DNA of 64,000 nucleotides from Platerodrilus igneus (GCA_036346225.1 JARFIW010001087.1:806001-870000); one strand, 5' to 3'; shown: positions 1-11,852, numbered from the stretch's first letter. A program made the numbers and translations. The notes: generated from the letters alone by a model not told the origin.

Positions 1-2139
1 GTTGAAGATATGTCCTCAAGATATTGCACTAAGATGAAAAATATTAGTATAATTTATCGTATTAATATATACCAACTGTCTCAAATGATGTCCTGAAGGG
101 GTTCCATATTCTCAGGCCTGTCGGGATCAACTAACTCACTTGAAGCGAGGCTTATCAAAAATCGTGCTCACGCAACCGCTGTTAGGCTCGACCTCCAGAC
201 CGTAAGAATTTATTATTCTCTACTTTTTCTTTTTGACTTCATTAGAAGCCACGTGTTTTAACAGGACCATTTTGACTTTATCACGTCTACAAAAGCGGCT
301 TGCACTCTCGGACGTTGGGAATAAAGTGTCCACTGACAACTCGACAGCGCTTGGCAACGAACTTTAAAGTATAGATATACTAGAATCTATGTGTTACTAC
401 GAATATTATATATTAATTTTTATTGGTTGATACTTCACAAATTAAATACTTTAAATTATAGCTGTTTTATTTTTATTTTACTGTACTAAATGTAACTAGG
501 AAAAAAAATACGTTACAGTAAGTAGTGGAAGGGTGGAAAGTAGAATGTGGAAGGTAAAGTGTGAAAGGAGAGAGGTGGAAGGTAGGATCAGTTTAATGCA
601 ATTCTTTATAGGTAAATGCAAAACACGTTAATTTACATATTGACAAAATCGTAGGCTTAAATTAAATTAAATTTTTTTTTACACTATTTGCATCAACTAC
701 TTAAAACAATACCATGCTCAAATAAAGCTCATGCATCCATGATCCTTTTAATCAATTACTATTAGTATTATCTGCACAGATAATATTTTCCTTTCTTGGC
801 ACGAAAATATAATATAGTAATGCAAAATGACGATCGCAAAGTAAAAATAAAATTCTTACTTACAGCATAGGCGTCCACAAACGTATACGTTTGTATATAA
901 CTTATGAACATTCCAACGCAATCGGCAAGCAATTAAACTTGAAGCCATAAACAGCATCACATCTGTTTTTTAAATAACGTAGTACATAATATTAAGCCTA
1001 TTTTGCCTATCGATAATTTTTGAGCGTAGAACAACTCAGAACAATGGGGACTCGGAGTAGGGAAGAAAAATCGTATAAATTTACTCTTGGTCCTGTAGGT
1101 TGTACAAAAAAAGCTTTTTTCACTTTTCTGATTCATAACTCAACTTGCGGACTTGAACTCTTAGAACAAACAATTCTCAAAACAGCTAGAACTATCTATA
1201 GCGGTTTTGAAACATTCTATTTTCGAAAAAAAGGGTGCCAACTCAGAAAATATTATTTTGTTTTATTTGAAAACCGTTGGAATGAAGCAATATCACTTTG
1301 AGAAGATGTGGTACAAACTCAGAAAACTCTGAAACAACTTTCAAAATTATGTTTTGAAAAACCGTGTTAGAACTGCATTCACCTTTTATACTGGATAAAT
1401 TTGTATATGCAGGGGAAAGCAGTTTTTCGAATTTACTGCTACACCAAGTTTAACTTTGTTCGAATTGTAAACTATTATATAAACACTACACAAAAATATT
1501 TGCTAAATAAAACTACTTAAGCAATTAACTCATACTTATTCCACGCTTTAGTATATTTCAGGAGCATAGATAAAAACTGTTAAGCGTTAATTTTCCACCC
1601 TGCAAACAAAACAACTTGAATAACAGCTTTTAAACAACTAACAGGTTTTAGTCCTATTTTAGTACTTCTTGATAGAAAGTACTAATGACGCATTATATGA
1701 TACAAACACAGTATCAATATTTCTAAAGACGGGTCTTGACCTATGAGTGGTTGATAACGCACAAGCTATACAAATTCTTAAATAAGTTGTTAAAATACAC
1801 ACAGTGAAATCTCATAAATCAAAAATCTGTCAAATGTATGTGTAGAGTTTCAATTATTGTTTTTTCGCAGATTGGTTAGTTTTGCTCGCTAATTAAGGTA
1901 CAAAACTAAAACCAAAATTTCATATTCTAGGAAACAATTCTTTACTTAGATAGAGATATGTATGATATTAAATACAATGCAACTAGATTGATGACGGAAA
2001 TTTCTTTACACGTTTTTAAATTAGAGAAAGATCTAGTCCCTGAGCTAGTACCTTACCATAGAGGTAGAAAGGGGTCGTGGAGCAAGGGACGGGTGGGGGT
2101 GGGTGGGTTGATAAATAAGATTGGAGTTGAAGCAAATAT
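1..2139. other. No gene recognised
   Basis: AT-rich DNA with only short chance ORFs, including a 93-codon one at 1020..1301 with no recognisable motif. A purine-rich patch near 525-595 repeats a GTGGAAGGT-like word. I see no exon, RNA gene or transposon end here. Confidence 0.5.
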
Positions 2140-2672
2140 TTTTATCATCATCATTAGGTTTTCAGTCCTAGAACTGGTTGGACGCGTACACTCATTGTTT
2201 CCTAGTCTGAACCAACCTACACATTTCCCTGAAATTTGCAAGTTTGCATCTATCACTATATGTGTGCTAAAGTCTGATCTCGGTCTATCTCTACCTCTTT
2301 TTTCCTATCTCTGCTTGTAGTATATCCCGTACTATTCCCCAGAAATGTCTTAGAACGTATTCTGTCCTTCTATTTCTCCTATTCTTTCATTTTTCACAGA
2401 TATCTTTATTCCTCTACTATTTCTACAACCTATTTGTTATTAATTTTGTCTGTCCATGCTACCATCTTCATACATCTGAAGCACAACATTCCAGAAAGCT
2501 TCTATATCTTTTTGTCTGCTTTTCATACTGCCCTTATTTCATAGACGTCTGTGCTGTGCTTCACACTATGCTTTGAACATTCTTTTTCTTGTATCTGTTC
2601 GTTGTCTTTGGACATAGCTGCTGTTCTTTCTTGTTTGATGCAGTTCGGTCACTTTCTACTATTTTGCAGTTA
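2140..2672 (-). pseudogene. 3' end of an RTE-type LINE
   Basis: Read on the minus strand, this matches the C-terminal reverse-transcriptase region and 3' end of the RTE element at 31805..35095: the stretch after the RT (NKKEQQLCPKT-like, then the Trp/Cys-Tyr-Arg-Arg region) and a short trinucleotide tail (TAATGATGATGAT on the minus strand) near 2145-2160. RTE elements typically end in such short repeats. The frame is broken many times and only the last ~500 bp remain, as expected for a 5'-truncated old insertion. The mariner-type element at 2675 abuts it. Confidence 0.6.
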
Positions 2673-2674
2673 TA

Positions 2675-2954
2675 CAGGGTTGGGATAAAGTATGGAACCA
2701 AGTGAATATCTTTAAAACGAAAAGGACGATATTTATGAAACTTTGTAGATAAATGCAATGAGGCAAAATGAATCTGATATGATTTTTTTTGTTAATAATG
2801 TACTTCCGGTTTAGCCGGAAATGCCCTCAATTTTTTTTATTTAAATGGGACACCCTGTATATTGTTGCAGATCTTGATAGATCTTGTTATTTCGAATTCA
2901 TACATACCAGGGTTAATGGAAATAATCTGTAAAAACAAGATACTAAAGCACTTT
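2675..2954. repeat. Left terminal inverted repeat of the mariner-type element
   Basis: About 280 bp, inverted copy at 4271..4549. It contains a small internal palindrome around TTCCGGTTTAGCCGGAA. Confidence 0.9.
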
Positions 2955-3028
2955 ACATTTATTCAATAATAAATTTATTTATAAGATTAACGAGAATGAG
3001 AATAATATTGAATTTAATTTAAACAAAA

Positions 3029-4099
3029 TCATTTTAAATGTTCAAAATGCTCGCCGTTTACTTCCTGACAATATGCAAGTCTATTAATAAATTCCTGAAT
3101 TACTCTTTCCAAGACTTCTCCATGAATGAGTTCACATTCATCGATGATTCTTTGTTTCAATTTCTGCAAAGATGTTGGTCGTCTAACGTAAACATGTGAT
3201 TTCAGGTAACCCCAAAGAAAGAAATCTAACGGACTGAGGTCTGGAGAACGAGCAGGCCACTCTACAAATCCTCTACGTCCAATCCATTGATTTAGAAAAT
3301 TTGCATCTAAAAAATTCAAAATCCGTCTATCATAGTGAGGAGGCGCTCCATCTTGTTGAAACCAAACATTTTGTGGTAACTGCCCATTTTGATGGAGTGC
3401 AGGAATAATTTGGTTATTTAGTAAATCTAAATACTTGTCACCATTCAAGTTTCCGTCTATAAAAAATGGATCTATAAGCCTATTTTTCACAATTCCCATC
3501 CAAACATTCAACTTTTGTGGATGTTGGGTATGGGCTTCATAAATCCAATGAGGATTCTCATTTGACCAATACCTTGAGTTATGGCGATTAACTGTTCCAT
3601 TTAAACAAAAAGATGCCTCATCCGAAAACACTACATTATTTGCAAAATGCTCGTCGACATTACAGATGTCCATCATTCGTTCGCAAGACTCCAGCCGTCG
3701 GTCAAAATCATCATCAGACAATTCTTGAACTAATTGTATTTTATACGGATGATATTTTTCACTTTTTAATATCTTCCCTACAGAACGTCCACTTATACCG
3801 TGGTTTAGTGCCAAATCTGTGGTAGAAGTTTGAGGTGATTCCTTTAATTCAATAGCAATGTTTTGTCTAATAGCTTCGTTCGTTGCGGTCTGTGGTTTTC
3901 CAGTTTTTGGCAAATTTTTGACCATCCCTGTTGCATGAAAACGTTGTAATGTTTTAGTAACTGTTGAGCGTGATATAGGATTTCTTTCAGGATGCAAATC
4001 ATTAAAAATATGACAAACTTCTTCCCTAGTTCTAACACGATCGCCAAAGCCAATCATCATTAATATTTCAATTCGATCTTTCTCACTTAAATGTACCAT
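3029..4099 (-). CDS. Mariner-type transposase, DD41D spacing, intact 356 aa
   Basis: Transposase expected to bind the element's inverted repeats and cut and paste the element into TA sites. The N-terminal ~110 residues hold two helix-turn-helix-like segments (around SRSTVTKTLQRF and HGISGRSVGKIL). The catalytic core shows the three acidic positions: VVFSDEASF, WFQQDGAPPH and WPARSPDLSPLDFFLWG. Counting from the second Asp to the Asp of SPLD gives 41 intervening residues; mariner proper has 34, and DD41D is the spacing reported for the rosa-like branch. The length is normal for the superfamily and there is no stop or frameshift. The ATG at 4099 opens the only long ORF and lies inside both inverted repeats. 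Rosa-group membership is inferred from spacing alone. Confidence 0.9.
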   Translation of the reverse strand: MVHLSEKDRIEILMMIGFGDRVRTREEVCHIFNDLHPERNPISRSTVTKTLQRFHATGMVKNLPKTGKPQTATNEAIRQNIAIELKESPQTSTTDLALNHGISGRSVGKILKSEKYHPYKIQLVQELSDDDFDRRLESCERMMDICNVDEHFANNVVFSDEASFCLNGTVNRHNSRYWSNENPHWIYEAHTQHPQKLNVWMGIVKNRLIDPFFIDGNLNGDKYLDLLNNQIIPALHQNGQLPQNVWFQQDGAPPHYDRRILNFLDANFLNQWIGRRGFVEWPARSPDLSPLDFFLWGYLKSHVYVRRPTSLQKLKQRIIDECELIHGEVLERVIQEFINRLAYCQEVNGEHFEHLK

Positions 4100-4270
4100 T
4101 TTTAACCGAACAATTTATTACCGTAAATTACAATTAACTTGACAGTTTGTCCTGACATTTTTCCATCAGCTACTTTACTAACCAGTACACGTTTAATACA
4201 AAGTAAACATCAATTTGCTAATCTAAATGGTTTTTATTCTAATGCGTAAAAACTTAAAAGTGAATGCACT

Positions 4271-4549
4271 AAAGTGCTTTAGTGTCTCGTTTTTACAGAT
4301 TATTTCCATTAACCCTGGTATGTATAAATTCGAAATAACAAGATCTATCAAGATTTGCAAAATATATAGGGTGTCCCATTTAATTAAAAAAAATTGAGGG
4401 CATTTCCGGCTAAACCGGAAGTACATTATTAACAAAAAAAATCACATTAGATATATTTTACCTCATTGCATTTATCTACAAAGTTTCATAAAGATCGTCC
4501 TTTTCGTTTTAAAGATATTCACTTGGTTCCATACTTTATCCCAACCCTG
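4271..4549. repeat. Right terminal inverted repeat of the mariner-type element
   Basis: Inverted partner of 2675..2954, with a few substitutions in the inner half. Confidence 0.9.
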
Positions 4550-4551
4550 TA

Positions 4552-5027
4552 TACCCTATTTTCCCAATATTCAGTGGTATATGAAGAGGGTAGGCAGCCT
4601 TTGGCTACCAAGTTCTCCCAGCACCCGAACCTTTATCTAATTAATAGTTTTTTCAATTTATCCTTTCGCACAATCAACATTCGTTGACAATATTTCACAA
4701 CCAATACCTGTAGTTGTATATAATAATCATCAGATTTAAGAGCACTTATTTTTTCGTCATTGGGCTTTACATCTTGATACTGGTTGGGCTTGTACCTCAG
4801 CTTATTTATGTTCTGAGCTAACCTACACCGTTCCCTGCAATTCTCACAACAGTCGATATACAGCCCGATTCCCTTCTATTGCTTTCTAATTATATGCCCT
4901 ATTTCACCGAGATTCAGTGGTATGTAAAGGGGGTTAAGCAGCCTGTGGCTGCCAAGTTTCCCCCAACACTTAGACATTTGCCGTATTAATAGTTTTTAAA
5001 GTCCAAGGTATCTTCATCATACGTCTG
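4552..5027 (-). repeat. Two copies of an RTE-associated 3' repeat unit
   Basis: Two related blocks (about 4552-4740 and 4880-5010) share the words ATTCAGTGGTAT, AGCAGCCTxTGGCT and a TTTTTTCGTCATT end. The same unit occurs at 39760..40075 (same strand) and 35100..35385 (opposite strand), each time next to RTE coding debris. It is probably the RTE 3' untranslated region or a repeat carried with it. Confidence 0.5.
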
Positions 5028-5738
5028 TAGCACCACATTTCAAAGGCTTCTACCTTTTTCTTGTCTGCTTCTCCTACTGTTCAGGCTTCACAGTCGTACA
5101 GTGCTATGCTCTACACATATGTTTTAAGCAATCTTTTTCTTGTTTCTATGTAAGTCTTTGAACACAGTAGTTGCTTTGTCTTGTTAAATGTAGCACGACC
5201 TTGTGCTAATCTTTGTTTTATATCTTTTATGCTTTTCCCATCTTGCGTTATTTGACTTCCTAGGTAGCAGAAAACCTTAACCTCTTGTAAGTTCTCGTTA
5301 CCTATTTGTATTCTTGTTTTTGATTTATTATCCCCTCTTTTGCATACTAGAACTTTAGTTTTATTTTTGTTAATTTTCATACCATATCTCTCCGTTAGAA
5401 CTGTTTCCATTTCATTAGGAGCAGCTTCTAACTCTTCCTTGCTAGATGCTAATACCGCTATATCATCTGCAAATCCAAGCATATCAATCTTTTGTCCCTG
5501 CATATTAATTTCAAATGTCTTCCTGCAGTTGACAGTATTCATTGCCTCTTCTACGTACAAGTTAAAAATTAATGGGGGTAGGCACATCCCTGTCTCACCC
5601 CTTTCCTAATATTTACTTCTCTACTTTCTTGCTCTAACTCTATTACTGCTGTTTGTTCTTTGTATAGGCTATGTACTATTTGTCTATCCCTAAAACTCAT
5701 TCCAATCTTTTTGAGTATTATATTTGCACCCTATGCTA
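5028..5738 (-). pseudogene. RTE reverse transcriptase fragment
   Basis: A 158-codon open frame (5111..5587) plus frame-shifted flanks encode the RT palm with the catalytic LGFADDIAVLASSKEE motif, preceded by VRQG and followed by the conserved NKNKTKVLVCKRG and FCYLGSQIT segments. Translation continues upstream to about 5738 (KKIGMSFRDRQIVHS) across one frameshift, then homology stops, so the copy is 5'-truncated. It is closely similar to the RT at 34063..34530 on the opposite strand. The endonuclease domain is absent. Confidence 0.8.
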
Positions 5739-5925
5739 CACCTACAATGATTAAATATGTTTATGGTTTCTAATTACATACAAAGAACAATTACATTATA
5801 ACAGACGTTACTTTAATGAGTATTCATGGTTATACCCTTATGCTACATTGCATTTAAGCATCTTGAAAGTTCTTTGTAAAATTAAATCCTACACTAGTAA
5901 TTTGCAAAAGCGTTACCAATTGTTG

Positions 5926-5963
<38 letters not shown>
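5926..5963. repeat. (TA)n microsatellite
   Basis: About 19 TA units framed by TTGC on the left and TTGCTATG on the right. It marks the edge of an LTR-family relic. Confidence 0.95.
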
Positions 5964-5965
<2 letters not shown>

Positions 5966-7760
5966 CTATGTATTCTTGGAACTATCGATCGCCGACGTTG
6001 TGCCGTCCAATAAATACTTGATATGATAACGCCGTACTCGGAATCAATGGCGTATTCTTGCTTGACTCCACCTCTCTGTGTTTTCTAATTATATACTTAC
6101 TCCCACTAATTTTATTATTCTGCCTCGACTAGCTTTTATTTTGAATTATAAAATAAAGTTAATTAATTCCATATAATGAAAACAAATATTATGTACAGGT
6201 TTTTAAAATTATTAAAATACACTTTTCAATCAATCAATATTGTAAGTCTTATTTATCTCAAAAATCATATGCTTTGCAATCAATCTAGAGTCCCCAAAAA
6301 ACTATTCTTTTTTTATCAAAGAAGCCTAGACGTTCAAAACCCCTTTATTATATTACGTACTTTCAACGTATGCAAAGTTCTTGCAGATTCTGTTACACTA
6401 GTTTATCTTAATTAAGCAAATTCAATATTCAAATTCAAATAGAAAAAATGTCTTAAAACTAAAAAGATCTAACCTGGTCTGTTTACTTCGTGCTTCTTTA
6501 TTGCTTTCTCGCAACTTAAAATTGTACCAAGACTATCGACGCATCCATTATCAACCAACATCAATTAAAATTTTCCTTGCATTATTATATCATCCATTTG
6601 GATCATTAACATCGTATTCGAAATTATTCTCTACCAATTCCGAATTCTTATATACCCATTTGAAATATTATCTATCCACACGCTTGAATTATTTCATTTG
6701 ACTTATTGTCGTCACCCTCTGGAATTATTCTACACCCATGAATTTGTTGTCACCCATTTGGTTTATTCTCACCAAACTTAGATTTATTGTCATCCGCCTC
6801 AGAATTATTTTCGTCGAACTTAGATTATTCTCACCAGCCTCAGAATTATTATCGTCAAACTTAGAATTATTGTCATTTGCCTCAGAATTATTCTCACCAG
6901 CCTCAGAACATTGTCATCAAACTCCGAATTATTATTATCACACTTAGAGCACTATTATTATTATATTTTAGTTTAAATAAATTCCCCAAATTCTACTTAC
7001 GTTAATCGGCAATAGAAATTTTTATATTCGTAGCACTATCTGTCACTGAACAATTTTACTATTAAAATATTATTATTACGCGTTCCTCTTAGATTCAGAG
7101 TAACACAGCTTGGCCTTGTTGAGTTGAAACTAAGCTCCGTTATCATTGCTCGCTGTTAATATATGGTTATATCCCCTTTGTCTGTGGGCTTGGCTTACTA
7201 ATCATAACCAATGAAATCTTTGGTATTCCCTACACCTAAAGTGGTTTTCTGATGTAACATTCTTGGCTTTTCTGGTAATGGTTGTTTGCTACAGATGCTA
7301 CGTTATCTACCATGCGGTGTTTTGAGTAAATAATCGCTTTTCCATATTATACACAAATACCTGATGCAATTTGAATTTTGATTTTCATGTACGTTTATCT
7401 ATTTACGCATTTTTAATTACATTTACTATCAAAAATTGTTAATTGTTTGTACACACTTACACTACGCTTCTTTAAGTTTTATCTCTTATCTCCGTATTAT
7501 CATAACTGATTAGAATTCTTTTGTATGCGTGTTTAATCACATTTATTATCATTCTCTTCTAAATACGCGTGCTTCTACTGAAAAATATCATTGTTTGCAT
7601 TACTTAAATTACTAAAGCTGGGGTGTTAAATATTTGTTATTCACCTAATGCATAAATTACTTATTTCTATGCTAACTATGCGTCTTATTGTTATAAGATG
7701 TGTCTATTTGCGTCGCTTAAAACTACTTATACTCTATATACAGGGTGTTAAATGCCTACT
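5963..7760 (-). mobile_element. LTR-family relic, minus orientation
   Basis: The segment starts at a (TA)n tract with TTGCTATG, a variant of the TTGCTGTG edge of the defined LTR at 12904. About 510 bp in, it has ATCTAACCTGG followed by a CTTCGTGCTTC-like word, at a position comparable to ACCTGAAGG..CCTCGTAGCTTC in that LTR. It also carries its own minisatellite. The inner boundary is not visible and no coding sequence remains, so the right limit is approximate. Confidence 0.4.
6580..6955. repeat. Minisatellite, ~25-30 bp degenerate units
   Basis: Repeated variants of CCTCAGAATTATTCTCACC and AACTTAGAATTATTGTCAT. The repeat keeps a reading frame open by chance; I do not treat that as coding. 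Confidence 0.75.
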
Positions 7761-8800
7761 ATCTACAAACTATCCCAATTACTCAATTTTCTACTAAATA
7801 AATGCAGTTTTCTGCTTCCTATTGTGATTTCTGATTACTACATGACCATTGCTATAAAATACACCCTTAAACAACCCCTTATCACAGCATTATATACACA
7901 TTTATATTAGTTATCGCTGTCAATTAAATAGATTTATAGGTGGAATGAGTAGATAACTTTTGTCAGTTACAAATTTAACTTGCTAACAAGAAAACAAAGA
8001 GGGAGTATTGGATAAAATAAATACAAATGTGATAGGCGTAGATTGAACGCTGAACGTTCGTTGACAACGGGGAAGGCAGATGAAGTAAAGCAGGGTTGTT
8101 TTAGCGTGTATGTTAGAATGAGATGAGGATAACACGTATTGTGAATATACGGTAATGAAGTGAGTACAAGGTAAGAGAGAGGTGATTTTGAGGCGTAAGT
8201 TGGAGTGCGATAGATACTATACATGTTGCATTAGGAACGTACTAAATGTTAACTTTGTCAGTTGGGTTTAAATATACACAACGTGATTGGTGAGAAATAT
8301 TTTAAATACGAGGAAACAAGTCGAGTAAGAGTGTGGGTTGGGAGCGTTAGTTGGGTTTTCAAGGAAATGTTTTGAAAAATCGTAGCGGATAGAGAAATTA
8401 CAAGAAATTCTGAACGTACATTAGAATATTACTGGAAAACGGTGGCCGTTGGTGTTTGTTTGTGTGGTGAAATTTTAAGAACTGTGGACGGTTGCAAGTT
8501 TTACGTGGAAGTGAATGTTTGTGTTGATGAAAGTTGTAGGAATTGACAGGCTTTTGTGGGGTGAGAAGCACGATATAAACCCCAACAGATTGTTGCGTCT
8601 CCAAGTTTGAATAGAGGAATGCTTTCACTTAGTACAACTAACTGATGACTTCAAGTAAAATACGTCAACGAGTAGAATAAAAGAGAAATTTACGTAAGTA
8701 AAAATTTTTTTAATTTTAATTTGCACTCAGTATGCAAAAGCATATAAATGGAAACGGAATAGATAACAGCGGTTGGCCAATTTGGTTGTGTTTCAACATT
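7761..8800. other. No gene recognised
   Basis: Short ORFs only. A CAGGGTGTTAAATG word near 7740 resembles a transposon end, but no partner was found. Confidence 0.4.
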
Positions 8801-9841
8801 CAATGGCATTAGTAGCGGAACTTCGTGAATTTCAAACCATTTTCAATGTGGCAGATGAGTGGATGGTGTTCCTGTATGCCACAGTCTCTGAGGAAATGAT
8901 CGCCAACCGTATGCAGAAATAGTATCCAGGTAAATGTTGCTTTAACTGTTGCTTTTTATTACCTATGTGTACAAACTGGTGTTCAATGACTTTTGTGCAT
9001 TGTGGGTATAACTTACGAACAAAAAGGACAAACTTGGAAAGAGATACTGATTGAATTTTTTATACTGTATTATTTTATAGCATTTTTATGTGGGAATTTA
9101 TATTAAGAGAAAAAGGTTTAGGATCTTGGTAATATTTGATTGTACAAAGTAAAGGGACTGTTTGTTGTTTGATGTGCGAAAAAGTAGCACGATTGGTTAT
9201 GGTTACTAGGGGCTCTTATTAAACCTAACTTAGAGTAAAACATGTGATAAAGCCCTGTTACTTTCTTAGATAATCAATTGGAACTAATTAATCTGAGGAA
9301 TTATTGGTCTCGAAATGTATTATTTTATAAAAGGGTTGTATATAATGTACAAATAATGTGTGAACGAGGATTTTAATTGTGATTTGGCGTGAATATTATT
9401 TTTATAAGTATGTAATAAATGTATGTGATTTTCCGTAGTAGCTATTTTTTGTTTCGTGTGTTAGTTGAATTGCGGAAAGCAGCTGAGTAGCCGTGCCAAA
9501 CTTCATTGCGAAGCAGAAATTGTTAAGCTTCCTAGGTATTAAGTAGCATCGAAGGTTGGTAGCATTTTGGCACCTAGGAACGAGGAACATCATCGGAATC
9601 AGAGCAGATTTTGCAGCATTCATGATGTTCAGAAAGTAAGTTTTTTAGCTGTCTTTAACAGACCTGAGTTCGTTGTATTTTGGTGTCCAGAAAGTGGGGC
9701 TTTTTGTAATATTGAGTGCAACCCGGAGTTCACAGAATTTATGCCGCCCAAAAGTGGGGCTTTTCGTATTATTGAGGGCAGACCACCCCCGAAAGTTCAC
9801 AGCTTTTTGGCCACCCAATCATGGAGCTTGAAGTTTGCAGC
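8800..9841 (+). mobile_element. LTR-family relic, plus orientation, 3' part
   Basis: Ends at 9834-9843 with GCAGCAA against a short TA tract, the mirror of the TTGCTGTG edges. The stretch 9170-9260 (GGGCTCTTATTAAACC .. CCCTGTTACTTTC) aligns by eye with 56730-56800 in another plus-oriented relic. A splice-donor-like CAGGTAAAT lies near 8927. The last 170 bp hold three primer-binding-site-like modules. Confidence 0.45.
9660..9840 (+). repeat. Three tandem PBS-like modules at an LTR edge
   Basis: Units at about 9681, 9741 and 9808 each contain a TGGYGxCCA..AAAGTGGGGCTT core, preceded in two of them by GTTCACAG. Spacing is 60-67 bp. The core is the complement of a tRNA 3' end (T-loop TTCGAGC, CCCAC, acceptor strand, CCA), the usual primer-binding site of LTR retroelements. 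Confidence 0.6.
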
Positions 9842-9853
9842 AATATATATATA

Positions 9854-10035
9854 TTGCCGTGGAACTTACAAAAAATTCGGGAACGAAGCTGGGAAAAAGC
9901 TTTTACATCGAGCCTTCACCTAACTCATACGAGCCCCACGAATTGGCCGTCATAAAATTGCCGTGGAAGTCGGGGATTAATCTTTTAGCATCGAGCCTTC
10001 GCGTTGGGCCGTCATAAAAGTTGCCGTAGAACTTA
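9854..10035 (-). repeat. Tandem PBS-like modules facing the opposite way
   Basis: Across the short TA tract at 9843-9854, TTGCCGTGGAA starts a minus-oriented series. PBS-like cores lie at 9930-9952 and 9991-10013 (TCGAGCC .. GGCCGTCA), each followed by TTGCCGT (9958, 10021). A partial core starts near 9908. Two LTR edges therefore meet end to end at one TA tract. Confidence 0.6.
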
Positions 10036-10794
10036 CAAGAATTCGCTTATTCGTTTGACTTTGCTTTGCTATAGCAACATCCTAATTTAAAAGTATAAAG
10101 GATGGTACTAGGGTAAGAGAGTTCAGAAGTGCTTGAAACAAGAATGCGTGAGGTTTAGTAGTTACGGAAGGTGGTTGGCTTCGTCTAGTCAAGTACCGAG
10201 GTAGAAACACTGAAAACGGCTGCTGAGATTTGAATAGCGAGTGAAAATAGGTTGGATCTAGGTATAACGGCGAAGTGTATGGACAACATCTTCAGAGGCG
10301 ATGATGGAAAAAGCTTACTCCAGGTAACGAAATTAATTTTTCTTGCTTTTGCTTGAACATTTGTGCTCTTATTTTGTGCTTGAGTGATTTGACTTATTAG
10401 GGGTGTATTTTATTACTATTAAAACTCATTTAAAAGGGGTATATGTAAAGGACTAATGGTTTTTATCATTTATAAGTGTTACTAAATGACATAAAATTTT
10501 TGATGCAAGGAATAAACGGGTCTTTAAATTTGTGTTAAACAAATATGCGACGTTTTTAGGCATTTAAAGTAACTGGGTTTATACTGAGCTCACCATAGGC
10601 CTGAATAAAAGTCAATTTAGGGTTTTACAACGGGCCCATCTACTCGTATAAAATAAAACTGTTGAAATAAATACAAATCATGAAATTTCAAACGGTTTAA
10701 GGATTGATATTGTAACAATTTTTGAAATTGTATATACAAATGTGTAAATATTTTCTTGATAATGGAAACTTGTGAATATGTATAAATAAAAAGG

Positions 10795-11136
10795 TTGTTT
10801 GAAGCTTTTGAAACTTGGTGTTATAGGAGAATGTTAAAGATCAGTTGGACAGATAGAGTAACAAACGAGGAAGTTTATAGAAGGATAGGTGAGGATCCCT
10901 GTATGTGGAAACAATTGAAGGTCAGGAGAGATAGAATGATAGGGCACCAGTTAAGACATGAGGGACTATTTAGTAAAGTCTTAGATTATAGACTACCAAA
11001 TAAAAATAGCGTAGGAAGGCCTAGACAAAGCTATATCAGTCAAATTATTAGAGATTTAGGTTGTGAAGGGTATGTAGACCTTTTTAGACTAGCTCAGAAT
11101 AGAAAAGAATTTAGAGCTGCGTCAAACCGACTTTAA
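10795..11136 (+). pseudogene. RTE C-terminal fragment
   Basis: Encodes the region just after the RT in RTE elements: FETWCYRRMLKISWTD, VTNEEVYRRIG, RDRMIGHQLRHEG and a RPRQSYISQIIRDLGCEGY tail, ending FRAASNRL. The frame is open for 113 codons but enters abruptly, so it is a 5'-truncated copy. The sequence differs from the 31805 RTE family and represents a second RTE lineage. Confidence 0.75.
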
Positions 11137-11394
11137 GTAAGTTCGAAAACAAAACAAAAAAAAATAAAAATCAGTTAACTAAATGTCACCAGGACATAAC
11201 TCACAATTAGTTAGCGGTCTGGCATGTTGGTAGCGATTCGTTGCTTAAGCCTTACCATAACATATTTTAACACTTTTCCTTTTTGAAGGTTATATTTCAT
11301 TTTCTTATAAATGGTAAACATGTAAACATGTTAGAGTTCTTTAACAACCATCATGTTGCTAATATCTATGTAAAGTCAGATGGATAGGAAAAAG

Positions 11395-11565
11395 ATAAAA
11401 GGATATAGGAAGACCTAGACCAAACTATATTAGTCAAATTATTAGAAATTTAGGTTGTGAAGGGTATGTAGAACTTTTTAGATTAGCACAGATTAAAAAA
11501 GAAGTTAGAGCTGCGTCAAACCGACCTTAAGTAAGGTCGAAAACAATATGATGATGATGAAAAAG
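11395..11565 (+). pseudogene. Second RTE 3' end of the same lineage
   Basis: Repeats the RPRPNYISQIIRNLGCEGY .. ELRAASNRP end of the fragment 260 bp upstream, then AAGTAAGGTCGAAAACAATATGATGATGATG, an RTE-style trinucleotide tail. It shares only the last ~150 bp with its neighbour, so these are two independent truncated insertions or a local duplication. Confidence 0.7.
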
Positions 11566-11850
11566 GTTGTATGTTTTGTTGCATTACTTGAGTGGTAATT
11601 TTATTTGACTGTATATGTGAGAAAGAGTGAACTTAGGATAGTAAATGTCCAGGAAGAAGAAGATTTTACAGCTAGCCGGAGTGTGCAGAAATAAGAGGCG
11701 CACCAGAGGTTTTTTTTTAATTTTTAATTTTTTTAAATTTTTTGAAAATTTGATGCAGCCCAAGAAGGTGATCCCGATTTTTATAGGTAAATCCACTGAA
11801 CTTTTATGTTGGCCCAAGCGTGGAGCACGATTGTTTCCCAACTATCACCG

Positions 11851-11852
<2 letters not shown>

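Larger units (their letters stand above)
2675..4549 (-). mobile_element. Tc1/mariner superfamily transposon with long terminal inverted repeats
   Basis: A 1,875-bp DNA transposon. Both ends start CAGGGTTGGGATAAAG and are flanked by the TA dinucleotide (2673-2674 and 4550-4551), the standard Tc1/mariner target duplication. The inverted repeats are unusually long (about 280 bp) and about 90% alike by eye. One minus-strand ORF fills most of the interior and is uninterrupted, so the copy looks recent and may be autonomous. Confidence 0.92.

Noticed and set aside
1020..1301. 93-codon ORF with many aromatic residues
   Set aside because: No family motif, no splice or promoter context, biased composition of AT-rich DNA.
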